64,000 bases of DNA from Molanna angustata (Eukaryota > Arthropoda > Insecta > Trichoptera > Molannidae), in assembly GCA_963576475.1 (NCBI GenBank), contig OY754970.1, positions 28,285,091-28,349,090 of the forward strand, written 5' to 3'. Below the pieces are notes generated by a model, which was given only the letters and a program-made list of their open reading frames with translations, was not told where the DNA came from and ran no database searches. Positions 24,401-33,600 of the stretch are shown here, in pieces. Both the position numbers and the translations under genes were made by a program. Every line of letters begins with the position of its first letter. Positions within the stretch are counted from its first letter, which is position 1.

Positions 24401-25390
24401 AGTATAGGATTTAATTAAGTCTCTCAAATTGAAGAATATGTTATTATTTAAAAACAACACCCAAGAAAGGCTTATAAGTTAGTATGATAAAAGTACAAAC
24501 TTTTTTCTAAAATTAAACATTAATTGATTGGGATCAAAAGAAGTCTATTTCATACACAAAATAAGCTTGTAAAGACTTCTTAGAAATGAAAAATGTATTT
24601 TGAACAACTCTGTGCACCTCGTTGTGTATAAGTGGCGAGTTTATTTCAAATGACAATTTCTTTCAACTAAATGTTTCTTGCCTAGCAGACGAAAGAACTG
24701 CATAATATATTTTTTGATAAAGTTGTCTTCCTCTGACTATTATCAAATGACTAATGGACTTGCGTTATCAATTGTAAAGGTAATCTTGTGATACAGAACA
24801 TCGCTCTCAAAACTAGTACCTATATCTACTATTAGTACATAGTATAATTCGTAGCCAAAATAAGTTGCAGTTAGCGAAAATCGTGTTTTTTGCTTAGTTA
24901 CAAAATGCTTAAACATTTCCATACAAAATGAGAAACTTGGGAGTGAGGAGCCACAACCCACTCGTTTTAAATATTAAATAAAAATACAAAATGCTTACCC
25001 GAATACCATTTCCGTGTTCTGGTCGTGGTTTTATATGTAAATCGTACGTATTTGGTACATTTTTATTGATTCTAACTTTATTCTTGAATTTTTCTTGGTT
25101 ATCCTGAAAAATAAAATGTTAACATGCTTAAGGCATTTTCAAAGAAAAATAAAGCCTCAGATTTAAATACATAAAATTACAAATCCAATCCTTGCATCCT
25201 GCGCAAGTGGCATTTATAGCTATTTTATTAAAGAAAGTAGTACCTTAACACCAGCATGGCCTTTCCCACCAAATTTTGACGATTTGGAGTGTTTCTTCTG
25301 AAATAAAAGATTTATGTAATATTCGAAGCAGATAATAATTTATTTTAATTCATCAAATAATAAAATACTTTATACCTTTGATTGCTTCAT
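15422..25390 (-). CDS. WDR46: WDR46 / Utp7 homologue, WD40 ribosome-biogenesis protein (12 exons, 576 aa)
   Basis: Exons in transcript order: 25390-25376, 25297-25244, 25103-24999, 23101-22899, 21378-21124, 19909-19759, 19670-19435, 18165-18001, 17536-17397, 17189-16999, 15726-15619, 15529-15422. All have GT-AG borders, and the total of 1731 nt divides by three. The basic N-terminus ([28 protein letters not shown]) suits nucleolar targeting. Residues 127-440 form the WD40 propeller ([69 protein letters not shown]). The family-specific BING4 C-terminal block follows, with [16 protein letters not shown] at 441-456. A lysine-rich tail comes last ([11 protein letters not shown]). Length is close to human WDR46 (610 aa). 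By family it is an SSU-processome component needed for 18S rRNA maturation. Exon 5 has been partly copied into the E2F gene (12010-12421). Intron 4 carries a hAT-like element and intron 3 a nested LINE. Intron 10 has two foldback elements. Confidence 0.95.
15883..16168. repeat. Foldback element in WDR46 intron 10 (TIR with ACACCCAAAATGTGAC)
   Basis: Left: CACATTTATAATGGCTAG, then GTGCTAGTCCATCCTCAT and ACACCCAAAATGTGAC. Right, reverse-complemented: TACATTTATAATGGTT, then CTAGTCCATACTCACT and ACACCCAAAATGTGAC. The arms are therefore inverted copies around about 130 bp. No reading frame is present. Confidence 0.6.
16336..16580. repeat. Foldback element with hammerhead-ribozyme-like core, WDR46 intron 10
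   Basis: The arms TTTTAAAAAACACAAATGAC ... ATAACCAC and their inverted partners (GTGGTTAT ... GTCATTGTGTTTTTTAAAA) flank about 250 bp. Inside the left arm, the minus strand reads CTGACGA (16416-16410), then a GAAGC-AGTAC-GCTTC hairpin, then GAAAC. This matches the CUGANGA, stem II, GAAA layout of a hammerhead core. The right arm has the same layout on the plus strand from 16499, with base changes (CTGGTGA ... AAAAC). A relic of the same arm lies at 31995-32060. Confidence 0.6.
19135..19222 (-). mobile_element. tRNA-like SINE head (Thr-type anticodon TGT)
   Basis: The minus strand shows TGGTAGAGCGGTTAGTGCG (A box and D arm), an anticodon stem CTGGG-TTTGTAA-TCCAG, and GAGTTCGAATCC (B box). The T stem and acceptor stem pair poorly, so a tRNA-derived repeat or decayed tRNA is likelier than a working gene. 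It lies in WDR46 intron 7. Confidence 0.55.
20585..20790 (+). pseudogene. Non-LTR retrotransposon C-terminal tail in WDR46 intron 5
   Basis: Plus-strand translation gives [20 protein letters not shown], then [26 protein letters not shown] and a stop. This is the CxCG ... QT-x-x-HLL-x-CPL zinc-knuckle-like tail found after RNase H domains of several insect non-LTR elements. It runs antisense to WDR46. Only the last about 60 codons remain. Confidence 0.7.
20860..21110 (-). repeat. LINE/SINE 3'-end-like repeat in WDR46 intron 5 (source of the 12010 copy)
   Basis: The minus strand reads ... AGAGATGAGACTGGTGTGTG, GTGATATACATGTGTCATG, and ends near ATGCCGTGATAATG. GCCGTGATGG / GGCGTGATGG-type ends also occur at 12030 (opposite strand), 30350 and 40640, which marks this as a dispersed 3' end. 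It is in sense orientation with WDR46. Confidence 0.5.
21481..22215. mobile_element. Non-autonomous DNA element with hAT-like ends
   Basis: The left end CAGAGGCGCGATTCTCGTTT and the right end, reverse-complemented CAGTGGCGCGATTCTCGTTC, form terminal inverted repeats starting CAGNGGCG, as in hAT elements. The 735-bp interior has no transposase reading frame and repeats the 'cgattct' motif internally. No clear 8-bp target duplication is seen (flanks AGATAACT and GTTCTTCA). It lies in WDR46 intron 4. Confidence 0.6.
22518..22551. repeat. Perfect 15-bp hairpin
   Basis: AGCATCGTCAGAATG, a GCAT loop, and CATTCTGACGATGCT. It lies in WDR46 intron 4 and contains TCGTCAG/CTGACGA, the same heptamer seen in the hammerhead-like elements, but no GAAA follows. 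Confidence 0.8.
23324..24399. mobile_element. TIR element (about 145-bp ends) with a nested LINE, WDR46 intron 3
   Basis: The left end CCCCCTATTCAGTAACTATT continues to ACGTTCTTAAAA near 23470. The right end, reverse-complemented, begins CCCCCTATTCAGTAACTAAT and keeps matching to about 24261. The shared interior of the repeat includes TTACGGTCTTATTT and 'ccggaacgttcttaaaa'. Both ends are flanked by TA, consistent with a Tc1/mariner-type target duplication. The centre is filled by a jockey-like fragment (next entry) instead of a transposase. Confidence 0.8.
23545..24252 (-). pseudogene. Jockey-like LINE, 3' part, frameshifted and poly(A)-tailed
   Basis: Minus-strand pieces in order: [109 protein letters not shown]. 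These are typical of the C-terminal region after the jockey-clade reverse transcriptase. At least two frameshifts separate them. A run of T at 23545-23555 is the poly(A) tail on the minus strand, which indicates target-primed insertion with 5' truncation. Confidence 0.85.
24590..24700 (-). mobile_element. SINE body fragment
   Basis: GTGCACCTCGTTGTGTATAA, then AGTGGCGAGTTTATTTCAAA and ACAATTTCTTTCAACTAA, match the body of the 8800-9002 SINE and the piece at 36890-36965. It lies in WDR46 intron 3. A short piece of the same family (CTTGCATCCTGCGCAAGTGG) is at 25191-25210. Confidence 0.5.
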
Positions 25391-26369
25391 ATTTTATAAT
25401 AAGTAAACTTAACCACAACTAAACAACAAACTATCTGTCAATGTCAAATAACACGAGATTTTTCATTTTTCATGTTTTTCAATTAAGAAATACCAATAGT
25501 AGGATTCGACAATTATTTATGCTCCAAAAACCATAAATTATTAGTATTTGAATATGATTCAAGATTTCTCAAACATTGTAGCGATTCGGGCCGCGACAAA
25601 TCCTGTTGCTTTTGTATTTGTGTCTGCAAACGAGGACAAAATTTGTCTTTAATGTGTATATTTTAAGTATGAATTGCTAAATAAAATATTCTTTATCCTT
25701 CTCTTTTTTTCAACAAAATACTGCTGGTATTATTATTTTTGAAATAAACTACCTGCTCTTACTGCACCTTATAATTTTGTATTCACCGATACATTTTTCA
25801 TACTTACATAAAATATAATTATATTATATACTTACTTGCATAGCGACCTTTAAATTTATCTTTACAGTGTGTATTTTATTGTGAAAAGTATATTACACAG
25901 TACAAGCATACAATTTATTGAAAAACAAAACAAAATGAAATTCATATACAACATGTACCTCTTAAGTACTATATCTAAACATCAAAACTTACATCTTAAC
26001 AAAATAATAAAAAAGTTATTTTTACTGTTTTACGTTAGATATAAGAATAATAGAATAGCGAGTATGTGGTATTGTATTGACGCGAATGAAGCGAGAAATT
26101 GATGCAGGTGCATTACCTGGTGGTACATTTTGAAATCGATTGTCTTCCCTAACAATAGCCCCAAATATAATTTTTAAATATTTTATATAGGTATTATTAA
26201 CCTTTGCTTTCGTAATTATTTTAAAATATATTAATTCTGTTGTTGGTTTAGGAAATTTCGGTTTAAACTTCCATTATTCTATTATTTTTAATCTGTACCT
26301 GGTCCAATAAACACAATACATCACCATCATATAAAATAACCTTTTTTACAATACCGCCCAAAGAAAGAC

Positions 26370-26950
26370 CATTTATTTGGGTTCTGCCATAACATGGTCA
26401 ACGACTAATTGTTGCAGAGATTTGGTTTTTCCGTATTTAAATAGGCGGGGGTGGGCGGCCGACGCTGTTGTGCCCTCGTCAATTCTGTACTTAGAGAAGA
26501 GCAGGACGAACGCCTTTGTCTCGCTCGGCAGTGACTCGTCAACTGTGGCGAATGTTGTTTGGTTTGGGCACACCGCCGACGCAGACGTCGGGTCAGACAT
26601 CCTGTGTTGACAATTGTGACGTCAAATCAGACAGGTGATGATTGCGTCAGATGCCCCCGGTGTTAGCCCGCCAAGCCTTCGGACACCAACACGAGGACTG
26701 AGGGGTGCGGGGACAAGCCCTTCCGTTCGATCGGTGTGCCTAGGGGCTTGCCCCTACTGTCGATCTTAAGCGGTTGCCCCGCCGTTTGAGGTTGGATTCT
26801 CGGGGGCAGTGGTTGAACCCGATAGATAGTGGATATTTGTGTTGTCCGACGTTGCGGCCGCGTCCGGGGGTGAACAGGACCAATGGGTTCTATAACGTCA
26901 CCGGCGTGGAAGTGGTATCGCGATCTCCCTCATTCCAATGTTTATTTTCA
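26370..26950. other. GC-rich block of unknown origin between WDR46 and ABCF3
   Basis: This island of high GC stands in AT-rich DNA. Open frames run on both strands at 26373-26610 (minus: FVLLFSKYRIDEGTTASAAH, SLQQLVVDHVMAEP; plus: WSTTNCCRDLVFPYLNRRG). A plus frame at 26774-26920 contains RLDSRGQWLNPIDSGYLCC. None is recognised. The abrupt composition change suggests the 3' part of a retroelement. The upstream 25391-26370 is AT-rich and featureless apart from the WDR46 promoter region. Confidence 0.35.
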
Positions 26951-27059
26951 AATATTTTTTATTTTTTTTTATTTTATTAATAATGCATATAAAAAAGTAC
27001 ATTTTTTTACCAGCGCCTGCCTCACTAGGATTCCATCCCGTGATGAAGAGGGCACTTTA

Positions 27060-27320
27060 CAAAAAAAATTATAGTAAAACTTCAAAAGAAAAAAAAAAAT
27101 AATAATAAAAAAATATATAAACGAAAAATAACCTAATAATAAACAATAATAAAAAGATAGTACAAAAATAATAATGCAATATAACTTATTCATCACTGAC
27201 GGCATTATACAACAATAATATAAGAACAATACTATAATAATACTAAAAAAATATAATAATAAAATAACAATACAACAATACACTTAATATAAAAATCACA
27301 GCAATAACAACAACAAAAGA
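27060..27320. repeat. AT-rich low-complexity tract (ATA/TAA-rich)
   Basis: About 250 bases are composed almost entirely of A and T, with irregular AATAATA units. The long frames seen on the minus strand (F/Y/I-rich) are compositional. Confidence 0.8.
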
Positions 27321-27449
27321 GATAAGTTCAAACAAACCCAAACAACAACCATGGTCCACAGTATACAGCTTATATACATGAAAACATTATATAATGATGC
27401 GAGATAGAGAGCTGTCGATATCAATTTTGTTACTGAGCATCCACATTGT

Positions 27450-28560
27450 TATTTTTTTTTTAATAATTTATATGTATTGATGTTCTTGATATCTAAAGGT
27501 AATCTGTTAAACAATAGTGGTGCAAGAAAACCAAATTGATGCTGTGATAGGGTTGTATTGACTAATGGTATCTGGAAATTGGGAATTTATGAGGTTCGTG
27601 ACATGTAGACTTGTTGAGATATTAGTACATTTGTGTATTTGAATTTACAACAGAAACTGCATGTTTAGCAAATAGTTGACGGATTTTGAGTACATTATAC
27701 TCCTCGAAGAGACGGTCGGATGGAAATCTAATCGGAGAATGGTTAATATTTTTACTATAAACTTTTGGACAATTTGTACCTTTTCAATAAAAGCTTTAGC
27801 ACATCCACCCCAGACTAAAATTCCATAAGACAATATTGATTGGCATAGTGCGAAATATATTGATTTTATGATGTTTTTATTTAAGATGTTTCGGATCGAC
27901 CTGAAGATGTATCCTAATTTTCGTATCCGTGTAACGAGAATATTTTATATGGTGATCCCATCTGAGATGTTGATCAAGGAACAGCCCAAGATATTTTATT
28001 TCCTTGACTCGCTCTATTGTTGCACAGGTGCATGCATTGCAATTCGAATCACTATGTAAATACACACTTTTGTCAGAGGGTGGTTGACCTTTTGAGTTTA
28101 AACTAAAGGAAATGTACTTAGTCTTGTTGGCATTTGAGTAAGAAGGTTAATATCAAGCCACTTTTTATTTTTTGTAATCCTACAGAAGCTAGTTCCAAAG
28201 TTTTGTCCCATGTTTTGCTTGTGAAAATAAGAGTTGTGTCATCTGCGAATGAAACTACTTTCCCATGGGTTAGATGTGTATTACACAGCTCATTGATGTA
28301 AATGAGAAACAAAACTAGACCTAAAACGCTACCTTGAGGAACTCCATATGATATGTTATATGGTTCAGTAGAGACACAACCTTCTATCGACACTTCCATG
28401 GTTCTTTCAGATAAATACGAAGTAAACCAAGACAAAGTATTTCCGCGTATTCCAATTTGAGAAAGTCTAACCAATAGTATGCTATGTGATACAGTATCAA
28501 ATGCTTTTGCCAAAGTATTCAAAATAAATAGTCTCAGTTTTACATTTCCGTTAATTTTAT
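27450..28560 (-). pseudogene. Jockey-like LINE reverse transcriptase, decayed
   Basis: Minus-strand translation gives the reverse transcriptase core from LAKAFDTVSHSILLVRLSQI through SYGVPQGSVLGLVLFLIYIN (the PQGS motif) to KVVSFADDTTLIF (the FADD catalytic motif). After frameshifts come RVKEIKYLGLFLDQHLRWDH and YGILVWGGCAKAFIEKVQ, normal downstream segments. The 5' end stops near 28560 inside the finger domain, and T-runs at 27452-27460 mark the tail side. The ORF is broken, so no enzyme is expected. Confidence 0.85.
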
Positions 28561-30030
28561 GTTTCTTTTCTCAATTGTTGCTCTAACGTCGGATTGTCCT
28601 CTAGCGAGATACACGGAGATTGATTTTGCGCAATCCGGGTCTAGCCACCGGGTTAGGGGATATAATACAGCTCTCGCGAGTATGAGTTTTGATAAATCAG
28701 TGTCTGACGCTCGTCATTGTAAATTGCTTCAGGACAAGTCACGAAGAACATTATTTTTTCCACGTTGGTTGTATCTCACACGTCACTTCCGATAAATGTC
28801 ACACATCGCTTAATAGTGCTTTCACACAGCCCTCGCGAGTATGAATTTTGACGGAATTGCACGTTTGACACTTCACAATAAATTTCACTTCGAAATAAAT
28901 GGTTTAAATACTGGAAACGCTGTCACCGATAAATACAAATTACGCGGCCAGGGTTAATTAACTTAATTAGAGTAAATTCATTTATGTTAGTCTCGATCCC
29001 ACGCAGAATGCAAAATATGTTATTGTTAATTTTAAAATATTTTTTATGTTTAGTATGCACAAATAATTCGAGTGCCAATAGTTTTGAATATTGTAAACCC
29101 CTGTACACCCCTTACTACTTATTATATAAGATAGAATCCTACTACCTGGTTAGTTAGTAGGATTAAAAAATAATTATTTGTTAAAAAAAATCAGTTAGTC
29201 TAGCCTACGTAATTATCGTTCGGTAGCTTTAGTAAAGTTTATTTTTTTTTAAATAAAAAAAAGAGTTCAAGTAAAATCAGTAACCAGTCTCGCCTACGGG
29301 CCTTGGCAAGACCAAGTTGACATGGTCGAAATCAAAAATTCTAGTCACCATTTATCTGACCCAGGAGGCAGTGTGGGAATAAGAAGAGACTAAATAAGTC
29401 ACCCATCCATATGACCAAATGGCAGTGTGGGGGCGTATTTAGGGCTTACGAGCCTAATCGACAAGGATATTAATTTAATTAAGAATGAATTAGAAATAGA
29501 TTCAAAAATATATCCAGCACCGAACGATTACAAGTGGACATCACGCACCGAAGAACACGGAACGAGCCAACGCGATCTTCCAGAATGATCGCCCAGCGTT
29601 ATTGCGAACAGCGTAACGTTGCGGGCGCCTAGACTTAAAAGTCGCGCCGCGAACTCAACTTTGAACCCTGCAAACAAGGTACTGTGAACTTTAGTTTCAA
29701 AGTAAAAGACGAACAGAAAAGTGAAAATCAACGATAAATTTTGTTTCTTTGAACTATATAATTTTAAATGTAACCATGTGTGTTCCTTTTGTAGCGTCAT
29801 GGTCATGGCTACGCACCATTATATTATCTGTTGTTTTTTTTGTATTCTGCGATTGGGATCGCACCTGTAATTGTACTGTAGTTTGTATGTTTTTTGTATG
29901 TCTATTTTGTATTAATTTGTCTATTTTGTTTTAAAACAGCAATTAAAAAAGAAACTAGAGAAATAACTTAAAATCATTTTATTAGCGGAGTGAGCCATTG
30001 TCTCTATGATACGGCAGGGTGGAAAGGTGG
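28561..30030. other. Spacer with unclassified moderately GC-rich repeat pieces
   Basis: Two CTCGCGAGTATGA-containing segments (about 28675 and 28831) repeat one another. The stretch 29290-29700 has GC-richer phrases (GGAGGCAGTGTGGGAATAAG, AATGGCAGTGTGGGGGCGTA) that look like retroelement sequence. No frame with recognisable similarity was found on either strand, and the family is unknown. Confidence 0.3.
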
Positions 30031-30036
30031 AAGCGT

Positions 30037-30205
30037 CAGCCCCCCTAGACAACATGTCATTAAAGCTAAGCGTTATATCGCTAAGCGATAGAAATGTATG
30101 AAATTGGTGGCTGTCACGTGATGTCATAAGCCACTAATTCCATACATTTACTATCGCTTAGCGATATAACGTTTAGCTTAAATGGCATGTTGTCTAGGGG
30201 GGCTG
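30037..30205. repeat. Palindromic MITE, complete copy
   Basis: It starts CAGCCCCCCTAGACAACATG and ends with the inverse, CATGTTGTCTAGGGGGGCTG. The arms continue through AAGCGTTATATCGCTAAGCG and are nearly perfect over about 75 bp. It is the same family as 4704-4848, and the interior is nearly identical between copies, so it is a young family. It lies 470 bp upstream of the ABCF3 start. Confidence 0.9.
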
Positions 30206-30673
30206 GTACTTAAATTCTCCGCTTGCGAGAGAGATAAATCTGGAAGGCGACCTCTCTATCTTTCTTTCTACCCCCTCCGGTATCAAAATGTTTGGTAAGA
30301 TAGAGAATTCTGGTGTTCAGTTTTCTCTGCCTATCCCAAACAGGGAAATGGCGTGATGGTATTAATTAAAAAAAAATGAAGTGTGTTTTAACTATGTAAT
30401 ATGAAATTAGACAATCTACTAAAATAAAAAAAAACAACATAAAATATTTTTTAATTTTACAAAACAATCTTTAGAAGTTGTTTTCGAAGCACTGATTTAC
30501 ATAATTATTACCACATAAACCACATACTTGTTATGTTGGATAAACTGTGTAACTCTTTATGATTTGTCAATTGTGTCAATTAATTTTGCCAATTGTCGTG
30601 GATTCGGAATTCTGAAATGTTAGATATTCTCGTATTTTGAAATTGATCTGGATCATCAATTAATTCAGATACC

Positions 30674-33600
30674 ATGACTTCTTGTAGTGAATATATTAAT
30701 AGTGAATTTCCACTGTTGGACGAAGATTTAAAAAAATATGTTGAAGGTGGGTATCGAATTTTAGGTTATAAATTCTTGATTTTTAAAATGTGTTTGATTA
30801 ATTCTCTTATATTTTCTTTTTTTAATATGCATATTGCAGTTTAATCATTTAAATGACGATCTCGTACACTTACTGTATTTATATTTTAGGTATTTTAGCA
30901 AACTCTGAAGATTTTGAAAATGGAAATGAAGTGTATGAAGCGATTGGTGAGGTTTTACACGAAATATCTGAGAAATCTGAAGACGATATAAGGTATTCAA
31001 TTATCAAAAATATTTATATTAGTAGAACGATTTCAATACTTAAGTGTGTGTTTTCTGTTCTCCTTCAGTGATTCTTAATGAATTTTTTCCACTAAGATCA
31101 CCTACTTCTAGCACATATGCGTTTATCTATCTAGCACAATAGATTCATATACCCATCTGGGAAAGTTAAAAACTTTTGGCGGAAATGCTTCGAAAAATTT
31201 ATAAAAAAATAAATACACTTAAGAAAAATATATGAAGGAATTCATTACAATTTCTTAGTTTTCTGATACTGTATGAATTTCCGAAATTCACCACTATGGA
31301 ACAATGCTGTCTCACATGCGTAATACCAACATTCCATTAAGACGATACCAAAATCATGTAAATTATTGCAATATGTTTTTCTGAATAGTTTGTAAATTCA
31401 TAATTTAAATCGGTCATATGTAGCTCTTATGTGTTCATTAAATGAACATAGATAAACAATCAAGTTTATATTTTTAACAATTTTACAACATGAATACACT
31501 GAAATGTATAAAAATGTACTTTTACGCAAAAGTATAAAGTCTTTCATCTTTTTGATCCATGTTTACCATTTTAGTCGAAATCGTTTAATGTTCATTATTT
31601 CTAGACATCTTCCATTTTTACCTTCGCATTTCTTATTTTATGGTGCATTCTCTTGTTACACATTCTTACAAATTTCTTTCCTACGAAATATAAAATGTCC
31701 CAAATATTTACAGCATATATTTAGTTTTCAAATATTTTACAAATCGTGCCTAATGTTAAGTATTTACCCTTACAGAAATATCTGTGATCAACTTATTCTT
31801 ATGATGAGACCTGATATCGAATCTATCAGAAATGGACCAAGAAAAATGTTACAAGCACCAATACACCTGGGAACCATGGCCGCTAGTCAAGTCAATGAAA
31901 TTGAAGAAGTGAAAAGCATATGGGTCCAAACCAGGGATGATAATTTTGTAAGATTTTTGTATTGTTGCTGACTGATTTCATTTCATTTGTTTTAACCGGG
32001 ATTTACTCATTTGATATGACCGGTTTTAAAGTGACAGCTTCTTTGTCAGGACGGATGACAACTGACAACAGTAGCATGCAGGGTAACAGTGTTGGAGAGG
32101 GAAAGAGAGTGGGGAAAGAAATCACATTTGTATTCAAATAAGTTATTCATGATTTATTTTAAATAATTTGCCATAAAGTTTACCCTGAAAACATTAAAGA
32201 AAATACTTTTCCATTTAAGTATTATCTTAATTATTAATTTAATACAAATCACCTATCTTATAATAAATTTCATCAATTTGGAGCAATGATTATTGTTTTA
32301 TATAATCAATGCTCCAAACTAGAAACTTGACTAAAAAATGAGGCCTCTAACCAACTGAGCCAGATGAAAGCTTTCTATTTGTTATATTTGTTTTTTTTTT
32401 TGCATAAATACATATATTGTAATGTAATTTTTTAAATTAATTATTTGCCATCAAATTATCGAAAGTGAGCACAGCATTTATATTTTGATACTTTTAAGTT
32501 TTAGTGCACAATTTAAAAAAAGTGACATGTCTTTGAAAACTTGTCAGTTGGATCATAACGAAGAAAATTAAATGCCTTAATATTCTTTGATGTAGTATAT
32601 TTCCTAGGGCAACCTCTATAGTTTCTGCCCTTCCTCATTCCTTCAGCAATAGTAACAAGCAGACCCGGATGCCTGATATTATGGCTTATACATTTGTATC
32701 GTTTTTGGACAACACTCTTTAGGACTTGTCTCGTTTCTCCAACTCTGCTCAGTACTATGTGGTTTACAATGTGGTTTGACAAATGGACCAACTCTGATTT
32801 TTTGTTGCCTTCAACAAAAAATCTGTAATATTTGAATTTCCTAACATGAATATAAATGTTAGGAAGAACTTGATTAAAACTATTGTCTGGAGTGTGCTGC
32901 TGTATGGGAGCGAAACATGGACTACCAGCCACAGAGAATCTGGATGTCTGGCTGCCTATGAAAACATGGTGCTACAGGCGCATGGCTAGTTTTTATTTAA
33001 TAATCTTATAATTTTCTTAAATTTAACAGAAAGTAGATGCGAAAAAATTGGAAAAGGCTGAAGCAAAATTACAACAGAAACAGGGTAAGAGGTCGGAGAT
33101 AAAAGCGCCCGTTGTTCAAGCCATCCTACAGTCAGCCACAGCTTCACAGGTCACATCAAAGAAAGACAGCAAACAGGAGGCCAAGGGCACCAACAGAACT
33201 CAAGATATCAGAATTGAGAATTTTGATGTTGCGTTCGGTGACAGGTATAAATTACAATTTCTTAATTAACTAGACGAAATTTCGCACAGATCTTTCACAG
33301 TGAAAATACATGTATGACGATTTGTCGAAATGTCATAAAATAGGGTTTGATGCATCTTTAAAATTTTCGAAAATGCCTGTAATTTTGTTTTTAATGATAA
33401 AATTTTTAATATTTAATGATTTTGAATTCGTAGCTAGAAATAAATAAAAACACTTGAAGTGAAGAGCTATGTATACTAAGTAGCAATAGAAAATGTAACG
33501 TAATATTATCAAAGTTGTCAAATTAAATCAGGCATATTTTTACTATCTCTAGCCTGTTCATTTTATTCCAAAATGGTATTTTGTGTAAAATTATTTTCCT

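Noticed and set aside
26969..27283. 104-aa minus-strand frame rich in F, Y, L and I resembling a membrane protein
   Set aside because: It is produced by the AT-only low-complexity tract.
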